Shown piece by piece: positions 1-9,500 of a DNA stretch of 47,882 nucleotides (positions are counted from its first letter, which is position 1; each line of letters begins with the position of its first letter). A program made the translations under genes and the position numbers. Source of the DNA: Bacteroidota bacterium (GTDB lineage Bacteria; Bacteroidota; Bacteroidia; Bacteroidales; FEN-979). The stretch is from the NCBI GenBank assembly GCA_026391845.1, contig JAPLDG010000312.1, positions 1 to 47,882 on the forward strand. The letters are read 5' to 3'. Under the pieces are notes generated by a model. That model saw only the letters and a program-made list of their open reading frames with translations, had not been told where the DNA came from and did no database searches.

Positions 1-1013
1 GAACGGAACTTCACGCGGTACGGGTTTTTCTTGCCATCACTGACAATGTAAACTCCTAACTCACCTCTTGCTGTCTCAACCCGTTGGTAAAATTCGCCCT
101 CCGGTAGTTTGACAACACCTTTCATCTTGACAGCGTAGTCACCTTCCGGGATATTGTCGATCAACTGCTCAATGATGTGCATTGATTCGTACATCTCTTC
201 GATTCTCAAACGGTAGCGGGTAAATGTGTCGCCTTTGGTATCCAGTTTTTCTTCGAACTGTACCAGTGGATAGGCGCTGTATGGCTGATGTTTTCTAACG
301 TCGCAGGAGAATCCTGAACCACGTCCTGCCGGACCGGTTACGCCCCAGGCGATCGCGTCTTCACGCGAAAGATAGCCGATCTCTTTAGTACGTTCCTGAA
401 AGATGACATTGCCGGTCAGCAGTTCATCGTATTCGGGTAGTTTCTTTTTGAATTCCTTGATGAATTCTTTGACCCTTTTCTGGAAATTCGGATGAATGTC
501 CCACATCAGTCCGCCGGGCGTATAATAGCTGTGTAACAGCCTGGATCCGCAGGATTCCTCGAAGATGTCGAGGATTTTTTCGCGGTCGCGTAATCCGTAA
601 AAGAAGCAGGTGAGCCCGCCCATATCCATTCCGAAGCTGCACCACCACAGTTGATGGGAGGCAATGCGGTTGAGTTCGTCAACAATGGTACGGATATATT
701 TTACACGTTCGGGAACTTCGACTTCGAGAGCATTCTCTACCAGCAGGCACACTGCATGGTTGTTAATGTGAGCCGAAAGGTAGTCCATCCGGTCGGTGAG
801 GTGGATGATCTGGGGATAGGTATCCTTTTCACACATTTTCTCAATCCCGCGATGGATATAGCCACAGTGAGGTTTCAGGCTTTTAACGATCTCTCCCTGG
901 AGTGAAACTACCAACCGCAACACCCCATGCGTGGAGGGATGCTGTGGCCCCATATTGATATGGTACTCCTCCTCCTCAACATTTTTAACAGGCAGGTTAA
1001 TGACTTCTTTCAT
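1..1013 (-). CDS. nuoD: NADH-quinone oxidoreductase subunit D (partial, runs off the left edge)
   Basis: Manual translation from ATG at 1013 (minus): MKEVINLPVKNVEEEEYHINMGPQHPSTHGVLRLVVSLQGEIVKSLKPHCGYIHRGIEKMCE..., the characteristic NuoD N-terminus; open to base 1. Confidence 0.95.
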   Translation of the reverse strand, partial: MKEVINLPVKNVEEEEYHINMGPQHPSTHGVLRLVVSLQGEIVKSLKPHCGYIHRGIEKMCEKDTYPQIIHLTDRMDYLSAHINNHAVCLLVENALEVEVPERVKYIRTIVDELNRIASHQLWWCSFGMDMGGLTCFFYGLRDREKILDIFEESCGSRLLHSYYTPGGLMWDIHPNFQKRVKEFIKEFKKKLPEYDELLTGNVIFQERTKEIGYLSREDAIAWGVTGPAGRGSGFSCDVRKHQPYSAYPLVQFEEKLDTKGDTFTRYRLRIEEMYESMHIIEQLIDNIPEGDYAVKMKGVVKLPEGEFYQRVETARGELGVYIVSDGKKNPYRVKFR

Positions 1014-1016
1014 ACC

Positions 1017-1381
1017 TTACAATTCTACGATGTTAACTTCATCAACATAATCTTTGCGAAGCGGATGACCGATCCAGCCCTCTTCGAGGAAGACCTGTCA
1101 ACCGCGCCATTTATGCGATCTTCGGTACGCACCTTGAGGACCAGCTGATGTTTGTGGGTGGTTGATTCGAGATGGTAAACCACTTCCAGGAATTTCACCA
1201 TATCGACGCCTGACAAGCAAAAGAGGTAATCGAATTTCAAATCATCCTCCGCCTTTAGTCTGAGAGCGAAATCATGAAATTTGGCCGGCGGAATGACGAA
1301 GGTGAGAAATTGTTTGTTTTCCTGGAATTCTGCGTCGGGAACAAGCCCCAGAATGCGCTCCTTCAATGCTGCGTTGTCCAT
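1017..1381 (-). pseudogene. nuoC: NADH-quinone oxidoreductase subunit C, internally deleted and frameshifted
   Basis: N-terminal part (MDNAALKERILGL...YHLESTTHKHQLVLKVRTEDR) is in one frame; the expected C-terminus (VFLEEGWIGHPLRKDYVDEVNIVEL*) is in another frame ending at 1017. The central EREVYDFFGI-type signature region is absent. Confidence 0.8.
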
Positions 1382-1394
1382 CTTGGGAATTTTT

Positions 1395-1946
1395 CTATTT
1401 TAATTCTAATGTTCGTTTCGGATTTGCCATCGATTCCAGCTTGATCTTGCGCTGGAGCTGCATGACGCCATACAGGAGGGATTCGGGGCGGGGCGGACAG
1501 CCGGGAATATATACATCCACGGGAATTACATGGTCAACGCCACGGATAACATGGTAGGAATTATAAAAGAACGGGCCGCCGGAAACAGCACATGCGCCCA
1601 TGGCAATCACATATTTTGGGTCAGACATCTGGTCGTACAACCGCTTGAGTACCGGCGCCATTTTATTCACGATGGTTCCTGCGACCACGATCACATCAGC
1701 CTGCCGGGGAGAGGCACGATAGACTTCGATGCCAAACCGGCTGAAATCATGGCGTGAAGCGCCGGTAGCCATCATTTCGATGCCGCAGCAACTGGTGGCG
1801 AAAGTAAGCGGCCACAACGAGTTGGACCGGCCCCAGTCAATTACAGCATCAAGTGTGGTCATCAGGATATTTCCTCCTGATTGTTTGAACAGATCCAGGG
1901 TTTCATTGTCGCGGAAATCCGCATCTTTCATGTTTTTTATTCCCAT
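1395..1946 (-). CDS. nuoB: NADH-quinone oxidoreductase subunit B
   Basis: [30 protein letters not shown] and [16 protein letters not shown]...[11 protein letters not shown] motifs. Confidence 0.97.
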   Translation of the reverse strand: MGIKNMKDADFRDNETLDLFKQSGGNILMTTLDAVIDWGRSNSLWPLTFATSCCGIEMMATGASRHDFSRFGIEVYRASPRQADVIVVAGTIVNKMAPVLKRLYDQMSDPKYVIAMGACAVSGGPFFYNSYHVIRGVDHVIPVDVYIPGCPPRPESLLYGVMQLQRKIKLESMANPKRTLELK

Positions 1947-2287
1947 TTCAAGGCTCCTTTCTTCCAGGCGTATAAAAGGCCCAGTCCCAATACGAAAAAG
2001 AAAATGACAATTTCAATGAAGGCAGTCATTCCCAATTCTTTCATGACGACAGCCCAGGGAAATATGAATACGCTTTCAACATCGAACACCAGGAAAATAA
2101 TGGCGAATAAGTAGTACCCGACATTAAATTGCAGCCAGGTAAGCCCTTCGGTGGGGATCCCGCACTCGTAAGGTTCGGCCTTTTGGGGGTTGGTGGAATT
2201 GGGCGCCGCAAAATGGGCCAATACGATGGCAAACCCTACCAGAAAAGCCCCAACGATAAAAAACAGGATCAGACTTTCAGCACTCAT
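1937..2287 (-). CDS. nuoA: NADH-quinone oxidoreductase subunit A
   Basis: [17 protein letters not shown]...[10 protein letters not shown]...[12 protein letters not shown]; start chosen at 2287 rather than the ORF-track start 2353. Confidence 0.94.
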   Translation of the reverse strand: MSAESLILFFIVGAFLVGFAIVLAHFAAPNSTNPQKAEPYECGIPTEGLTWLQFNVGYYLFAIIFLVFDVESVFIFPWAVVMKELGMTAFIEIVIFFFVLGLGLLYAWKKGALKWE

Positions 2288-2316
2288 AGTGAATCTTTTA
2301 ACAGGTGTTTGGGGGG

Positions 2317-2324
2317 CAAAGTTA
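2317..2324 (-). promoter_or_regulatory. Bacteroidota-type -7 box (TAACTTTG) upstream of nuoA
   Basis: CAAAGTTA on + strand 30 bp upstream of the nuoA start. Confidence 0.5.
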
Positions 2325-2450
2325 AAAATTAATCTGAAACAACCTAACCACATCTGACACTGAACATATATATCAGGTATTTATCCGACTGATTGTGTTG
2401 TGTTTAAGAAAATGAGACCGGAATATATCAAAGGTGGGGTTGATATTTGT

Positions 2451-2513
2451 CAATGAAAACAATGCAGACAATGAAGGTAATGCAAGCAATGAAGACAATG
2501 CAGGCAATTGATA
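2451..2513. repeat. 9-bp tandem repeat, CAATGMARR x6-7 (18-bp higher-order CAATGAARRCAATGCARR x3)
   Basis: caatgaaaa caatgcaga caatgaagg taatgcaag caatgaaga caatgcagg caattgata. Confidence 0.85.
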
Positions 2514-2849
2514 AAATCCAGGTAAATGTTTGGAAAGGGAAGGCTGGGGAGTAGGGACCGGTGGTCGTTGAAATTGATTTATCGGAATTTTGTCACATCA
2601 ACAATGTGGCTTGCTTAAAGCACCCATCCTGCTAAAATTATTGAACAATAAAGACAACTAAAACAAGATAACCAATCAGTTTTTTTAATGAGGCCTCGAT
2701 CTTATGCATATACTTTTACCGATTGCGCTCAATCAATTTTCAATTCATAATTTTTATAATATCTTTACTCATTATTTTCAGCGTGGTCTGAAACCAATCC
2801 CCACGAGCATAGAAAAACCAAACTCATTTTTATACGCAAATTCCATCCG

Positions 2850-5621
2850 ATGATTAGAAAAGCAATTCAACACTTGCTGCTGCTTTTGGTAATTGCAGTT
2901 GTTGGCGCGACATATGTCCGTTATACCTGGATGAGAATCGAAAACGAGCAATCTGAAAACATCATCCAACTTGCCCGATCCATTGAAGTAACCTTGCCAA
3001 AAGAGGATTTACAAACGCTTGATGCGAAGCCGGAAGATATTGAGAAAATTCAATATCAGGTTGTTAAAAAGATCCTGACAGGCATCACTCTCGTCAATCC
3101 CAAAGCAAGATTTGCTTATATATACACCGGGCAAAATGGTAAACTCTATTTTATAGCAGATTCAGAACCGGAGACTTCAGAAGATTACTCACCTCCCGGA
3201 CAAGAATATACTGAAGCTGGTACTGCTTATTACCAGCCGTTAAAGGATGGAAAAGCGATGATTACGGATCCTCTTTCCGACAGATGGGGAACCTGGATAA
3301 GTGTGCTGATTCCCATAAAAAATAAGGCTACAGGTAAAGTGATGGCGGTGTTTGCCATGGATTTTGATGCAAAATCATGGGCTAATTCCCGGTTGTTTGA
3401 AGTAATTCAATCAAGCATGCTGATTGTTATTTTCCTCCTTGCATTCTTTTTTTTACTCCGCTTTATAGCTAAGAACAGATCGCTTAAACAGGAAATCATC
3501 GGGCGCAAACGAATGGAGGATACCTTGCGGGAAAGCGAGGAAAAATACCGTTTGATTTTTCAGTATTCGCCTATGGGTCTTTTATCCTTTGATTCCAATG
3601 GGGTTATTGTTGCCTGCAATGACCGTTTCGTCCAAATCATCGGATCTTCACGGGATGTACTGATTGGCCTGAACATGCTCCGCCTTCCTGATAAAAAAAT
3701 GGTTGAAGCCGTTCAGAAAGCGCTGGACGGGCACAGTGGATTGTACGAAGATGCATATCAATCTGTTACTGCAAAAAAGACAACGCCGGGAAGAGCCCTT
3801 TTTGCCCCGATTAATGTTGGCAGCGGAAAATTTCGCGGCGGCGTGGGCATCATCGAAGACATCACCGAACGCAGGCAGGCAGAGGTGATGCTTTTCCAAA
3901 GCAGAGAGCGTGCCAGAAAACAACGTAATGCAATCGCCAGGATTGTAGAGAATGAAATAATTGCCTTCGGAGATCTTACCAGCTCTTTTCAAAAGCTAAC
4001 AGAGGAAGTCTCCTATGCCATCCATGCAGATCGTGCAAGTATATGGTTGCTTTCCGAGGATAAAACTGTTTTGCGATGCATCCTGCTTTTTGAAACCAAT
4101 TCAAAAAAACACAGTTCGGGCACAATTCTCAGATATGCAGACTATCCGCGTTATTTCGAAGCGATCAATCATGACAGCAGGATAAATGCAGATGATGCCC
4201 AAAATGATCCCCGTACAAATGAGTTTACCCGGGGTTATCTTGTTCCGATCGGGATAAGTTCAATGCTTGATGCCGGAATCTATATCGAAGGGGAGTTGAA
4301 AGGCGTGGTCTGTTTTGAACACATCGGTGAAAAGCGAACCTGGTATTCTGATGAAGAATCATTTGCAAGCACAGTTGCATCCATCGTATCCCAGACGCTT
4401 GTTAACAATAACCGCAAGGCCGCGGAAGAGGCGCTTCGCATGAGTGAGGAAAAATACCGCAATGATTTCATGTTTCAGCGTTCAATTTTAGAAAGCCCGA
4501 TAGATATCATCATATTTGCCCTGGATAAGAATTATTGTTATACGGAATTTACAAAATTTCACGCGGAAACCATCAAAAAAATATGGGGCAGGGATATTGA
4601 GATTGGCATGAATATGCTGGATGTTATTTCAAATCCTGGAGACAGGCAAAAGGCGAAGAACAATTTTGACAGAGCTCTGTCAGGCGAGTATTTTGTGTTA
4701 TCAGAGGAATATGGCGATAAAAATCTTTCCAGAACTTTTTATGAAGATTATTACAGTTCAATTAAAAATTCAGATGAGGTCATCGTTGGCATTTCTGTTT
4801 TTGTGATTGACATCACCGGGCGCAAACTTGCAGAGAACGAGATCCTCAAACTGAATGAAACCCTTGAAGAACGAATTGCCGAACGCACCACACAACTTGA
4901 AACATTAAACAAAGAGCTTGATTTTCGAATTAAGGAAGTTAAGCAGCTTACCTATATCGCATCTCATGATCTCAAAGAGCCGTTGCGCACCCTTGTGAAC
5001 TATGCTCAGCTTATACAGGAAGACTATGCTCAGAAGCTGGATGAAACGGGCAATAAGTACATCGCATTTATTTCTAATTCGGCACTCAGGATGAATGAGC
5101 TTGTTACGGGCATTCTCGAGTATTCCGTATTAGGCAAGGACCGGGTCATGACAACGGTTGACTGCCATAAAATCGTTGCAGAGGTTCTTTCTGATCTGAC
5201 CGATTCTATCAATGAAAGCAGCGCAAAAATAACCGTGCGGGAACTGCCGCAATTAACGGCCTATGCCATCGAATTAAGATTACTGTTCCAGAATCTGATT
5301 ACCAATGCCATCAAGTTCCGGAACAGGGATACCATTCCGGAAATAATTATTTCTTCCGAAAGACATGAAAAGGAATGGTTTTTTAGTATCGCGGATAATG
5401 GGATTGGCATTGATGAAAAAGACAAAGAGAAGGTTTTCATCATCTTCAAGCGGATGGTCAACCGCGAGGAATATGCAGGAACCGGGATAGGTCTTGCGCA
5501 TTGCAAAAAAATTGTGGAGTTGCATGGTGGCAGAATCTGGGTAGAATCCAATAAAGAGGGAGGCTCTACTTTCAGGTTTACGCTTCCAACGCAATTAAGC
5601 GAAATGACCACTTCAAATTAA
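2850..5621 (+). CDS. Membrane sensor histidine kinase with Cache-like extracellular region, PAS, GAF, PAS, HisKA and HATPase domains
   Basis: TM helices near 10-28 and 190-205 aa; LRESEEKYRLIFQYSPMG PAS; HDLKEPLRTLVNYAQL HisKA; NLITNAIKFRN, DNGIGIDEKDKEKVF and GTGIGLAHCKKIVELHGG ATPase boxes. Confidence 0.93.
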   Translation: MIRKAIQHLLLLLVIAVVGATYVRYTWMRIENEQSENIIQLARSIEVTLPKEDLQTLDAKPEDIEKIQYQVVKKILTGITLVNPKARFAYIYTGQNGKLYFIADSEPETSEDYSPPGQEYTEAGTAYYQPLKDGKAMITDPLSDRWGTWISVLIPIKNKATGKVMAVFAMDFDAKSWANSRLFEVIQSSMLIVIFLLAFFFLLRFIAKNRSLKQEIIGRKRMEDTLRESEEKYRLIFQYSPMGLLSFDSNGVIVACNDRFVQIIGSSRDVLIGLNMLRLPDKKMVEAVQKALDGHSGLYEDAYQSVTAKKTTPGRALFAPINVGSGKFRGGVGIIEDITERRQAEVMLFQSRERARKQRNAIARIVENEIIAFGDLTSSFQKLTEEVSYAIHADRASIWLLSEDKTVLRCILLFETNSKKHSSGTILRYADYPRYFEAINHDSRINADDAQNDPRTNEFTRGYLVPIGISSMLDAGIYIEGELKGVVCFEHIGEKRTWYSDEESFASTVASIVSQTLVNNNRKAAEEALRMSEEKYRNDFMFQRSILESPIDIIIFALDKNYCYTEFTKFHAETIKKIWGRDIEIGMNMLDVISNPGDRQKAKNNFDRALSGEYFVLSEEYGDKNLSRTFYEDYYSSIKNSDEVIVGISVFVIDITGRKLAENEILKLNETLEERIAERTTQLETLNKELDFRIKEVKQLTYIASHDLKEPLRTLVNYAQLIQEDYAQKLDETGNKYIAFISNSALRMNELVTGILEYSVLGKDRVMTTVDCHKIVAEVLSDLTDSINESSAKITVRELPQLTAYAIELRLLFQNLITNAIKFRNRDTIPEIIISSERHEKEWFFSIADNGIGIDEKDKEKVFIIFKRMVNREEYAGTGIGLAHCKKIVELHGGRIWVESNKEGGSTFRFTLPTQLSEMTTSN

Positions 5622-5738
5622 GCCTTCTTTTCAGATGACATTTGCAGGGAGCAATAAGTTTATCATTTCTGTCCAATGGCAGTTAACCGTCAACGGAACC
5701 CTTACAATAGCGCCATAAATGCAGTCCAGATCAAATTA

Positions 5739-5798
5739 TTCCTGATTTCTGACATTTAGTGCGGTACAACGCGAAGTAACAGGTACGAATGACGAAGT
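5739..5798 (+). repeat. Dispersed ~60-bp repeat, copy A
   Basis: ttcctgatttctgacatttagtgcggtacaacgcgaagtaacaggtacgaatgacgaagt; nearly identical to the reverse complement of 26610-26669. Confidence 0.85.
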
Positions 5799-5917
5799 GA
5801 CCGTTAAAGTGTTTCATCAGCCTCTTCCTCAACTATTTTCAATTTATTGATAAAATCCCATTTTGATTTCGTACAAACACAGTTACCTGTATAGTTTTTT
5901 CAGTATAGGACAGAAGA

Positions 5918-5995
5918 AAGCTTATACAAAGCTTATAGGAAGCTTATACAAGAGCATATACAAAGCTTATAGGAAGCTTATACAAAGCATATACT
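5918..5995. repeat. 11-bp tandem repeat (AAGCTTATAMR), 7 units
   Basis: aagcttataca aagcttatagg aagcttataca agagcatataca aagcttatagg aagcttataca aagcatatact. Confidence 0.9.
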
Positions 5996-6129
5996 TTGAT
6001 TGAACAAATGCTTCAAAGATGCAAAAAATGTTGAATAAAAGTTATTAACAATTGCCAGGTTCATGTATTACCTTTTGCCCTTCACCCGATTAAGCAGAAA
6101 AGAATCAATCAACCTTCCTTAACCGGCAT

Positions 6130-6157
6130 CACTTAACACTTAACACTTAACACTTAA
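6130..6157. repeat. Heptamer tandem repeat (CACTTAA)x4
   Basis: cacttaacacttaacacttaacacttaa, exact. Confidence 0.9.
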
Positions 6158-6172
6158 TTAATCACTTTCCCC

Positions 6173-6460
6173 ATGTCAACACTATCAAATTACCTGACAA
6201 AGAGTTACAGCGGCATTTTTGGAAACCAGGTCATCCTGAAAAACCGCAAGGGCAAAACGGTCATGATCATCCCGGGACCGGGAAAGAGACAGAAACCTTC
6301 GGAAAAACAAACCGCCTGGCGTCGGAAATTCCGGATTGCTTCGTGCCATGCAACAACCATTCTGAAAGATCCTGAAATACTGGCTGCATACCGGGCAAAA
6401 GCACGCAAGGGGCATACCGCTTATAATCTGGCGTTAAAGGATTGTCTCAAGCCAGCCTGA
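6173..6460 (+). CDS. Small conserved-type hypothetical protein (95 aa), Lys/Arg-rich
   Basis: MSTLSNYLTKSYSGIFGNQVILKNRKGKTVMIIPGPGKRQKPSEKQTAWRRKFRIASCHATTILKDPE...; resembles small Bacteroidota hypotheticals with an FGN..LKNRKGKT start and AYNLA..D end. Confidence 0.65.
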   Translation: MSTLSNYLTKSYSGIFGNQVILKNRKGKTVMIIPGPGKRQKPSEKQTAWRRKFRIASCHATTILKDPEILAAYRAKARKGHTAYNLALKDCLKPA

Positions 6461-6536
6461 ATACTTCCTTCAACTCTTCATTCGACAAATCTCCTATCCA
6501 CTTTTCGCCGGAGGGAACGGTGAGGCTGGTGATACA

Positions 6537-9500
6537 TTACCTTGTTATCACCACCTTAATCGTTTCCATGCCACTGTCGGAAATAACCCTTACAAAGTAT
6601 AGGCCTGCTGGGATTCCAGACAGAGAAAACTCATGTCTTTGTTCTCCGGTCATTCCGGTACGCATCAGTTTCTCTCCGCACATGCTGAAAATTTCGACAT
6701 GAACATTCCCTGTTTGCCTGTCACCTTTCTGTTCAAGGGTGAAAGTACCGCCGGAGGGATTTGGATAGATTCTGAACCGGTTTGATTCAGCAGGGGCTGG
6801 CTGTTCCTCTTCGCCCTGGATTACAGCTGCCATTAAAGGCGGGAAACTCCAGCAGTAAGCGTTGGTGGTTGTTATCCAGGCATGCATATATCCGCCTGAC
6901 CGAACGGTTGTGGTTGGCAGGATAGTAACCTGCCGGCCAGCAATGAATTTAGCGCTTGCTCCGCTCTGAACCCAAAAAGTTGTACCTCCGCCTGCGACTG
7001 TGATGGTATTGGTTGCATCGAAACAACGGGCAAGTACAGGAGTAACAGTACCTGTCGCTGTGGTATTTTCGGCCACCACCATCATGGTAATGATGTTGGA
7101 CAAGGCAGGATTTCCGGCGGAACATGATATATTTGATGTAAGGGCACACACTACCTGATCGAGGTTGGAGGGAATATATGTGTATGTGGCAAGACCTGAC
7201 CCTACATTCTCACCGTTGACTTTCCACTGATAGGCGGGCAATGATCCCCCGTTGACCGGTGAGGCTGCGAAGGCAACAGATGCTCCCGGTGGCGAGGGAT
7301 TTACCGACGCAGCAATGCTCACTGCTACGGGAAGAAGCGGATTGACTGTTATAGAAACATTGCCGGTGGCTGTTGTTCCAAGTGCATCTGTTACAGTAAC
7401 GGAATAGATTGTATTGGTAAGCGGACTGGCCACAGGATCTTTGATTGCCGCGTTGGACAACCCGGTTGCAGGGCTCCAGAGATAGGTGAAAGATGACATT
7501 CCGCCAGTGCGGATGGTGTTTAACTGTGTGGTTGATCCTGCACAAATAGTTGATGGCGTCGCAGTTGCCGATGCTGTGAGGGATGAAACCCAATCGACCA
7601 GGTTAAAATCATCTTTGTCAAAATCCTCCCCGGAAAAACCTCCTGAAAAATCAATGAAGAACAGATGACCGGTATTCAGCGTTTTAGTCACATTGGTTGC
7701 GCCGCCCCATGTATTGGCCGGAAAAACTGCATTCCGGATGATCGGCAGCTGACCGTTGTTTATGGTCAGCAATGTTCCCGCTGCAGCCCCATCCATGAAC
7801 GTACATCCATGGAATGAGTGTGCCGGATCGATCGCGCTTCCCGATTTTACATTTACCCCGCTAATGCCCATGTTTTTAAAGATACAGTATTCGGCGGCAA
7901 TTGTTCCCCCGGAGTTGACATTGAAGTTATATCTTGCCGCTGAAGTGTTAGCGCCGATCGTTGCCGGGCTACCGGCAGTTCCTGTGATATCAATACGCCC
8001 CCCCGAATTGATATTCAAACTTTTAGCGTCTGCAAGCTTTAATGAGGAAGCTGGGCGCATTGACAAAGTGCCGGCATCATTTACAGTCACGTCACCTCCA
8101 ACAAGAAGCGAGGAAGGAGAATTCATCTCCAGGCTCCCGCCGACGATCTGAAGATCATTCACGCAGATTACCTGATCCATGAGCTCCAATGCATCCACAG
8201 GAGCATAGGTTTTATTCAGATTCATGTTGTAAAATACTTCCGGAGAAAGGATGCCGGCAGCCGCTGCGCCATTAAAAACCACGGTACCCGATCCCTCCGA
8301 GAAACCTTCGTTGCCGACCAGATTATTCCAGTCGCCTTCAACGGAAATCGTATTGATGTCTGCCGAAAGAACTCCGGATTGAATGGTGATATTCCCTTTA
8401 ATATCGGTGGAGTTATCGACAAATACCGTATTGGAAAGCGCTGCAGTCGTTGCCGGGGAATTTTGCCAGTCACGAACGACCGGATTAGGATCTGTTTGGG
8501 GAAGATATGGACTGCTTTTATTGATGATCACATTTTTAACATATCCGCCATTGATCGTATGAAAAACACCATCGGTTGGCCCATAGAATTCGAGAGTTCC
8601 TGCATCGGGGGTAAAGTCGGCCCGTTCAACCCTGAAACCTCTTGATGTTCTGATGGTTCCACCGGTAATATTTTCAGAAAATGCTAAGGCAGTATTGTAG
8701 ATGAGTACCCCCACCTCTTTAAAATCCAGCGTTCCGCCCGACATGGTGATCCCGCCGTTGGTCGAAAACGGCCAGTAACTGTCGGAATCACTCCCGCCGA
8801 ACACATTGAAATTACCGCCATAGATGTTCAGGTAGCCCTTTAGATCAACCCATCCGACCATGCTGTGCAGGTTGATCGTTCCACCGGGGTTAAGGTACCA
8901 GTTTCCGGCAATGGCATTATCTTCAAGCGTATTGGCCGTAAAGGTGCCGTAAAGGACATCGACAGCGCCCGCAGTCCAGTCGTAACTGCTGCAGGTAACA
9001 GTTCCTCCCTCGACCCGGAATGCCCCGGCAGATTTATTGACCTCCAGATCGTTGAAAGTTTCGGTGCTGCAATATTGGTGAGACCCACCATTAAAAATGA
9101 CCTTTCCGGTTCCCTCCGTAAAAGCCGGCGGGCCGACATAATTGGTCCAGTTTTTCGTTACCTCAATGACATTGTCCATTGGATCAAAAACACCGCTTTC
9201 TATCTCAAGGTTGCCATTTATCACAATCCTGCCGGTGACGGGATTGGCAATACTTGCCGTTCCTGTTGCAGAGATTGTGAGATTATTGAAGAATGCTTCA
9301 TCGTTGATTGCAACATTCTGGGATATCCCGGCGAGGACAATTGTTCCATCATAACACGATAATCTACCGTCGCAAGTGATATCACCTTTCACAATAAGGC
9401 TATATGCATTATAACATGAAAAAACTGATCCGGAGCTGACATCTAAATAACCATTGATCAACAGATTTTGTGTGGATGTCCCTAATCCCACTTCGGCATT

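Noticed and set aside
651-905. Plus-strand ORF opposite nuoD (84 aa), and similar antisense ORFs throughout
   Set aside because: Antisense shadows of well-supported minus-strand genes with no family signature.
2850-5621. Complete two-component system with the sensor kinase
   Set aside because: No adjacent response regulator is present; the kinase is an orphan within this window.
8865-9362. 165-aa plus-strand ORF inside the 1322-aa gene
   Set aside because: Antisense to a long clear T9SS ORF; composition-driven open frame.
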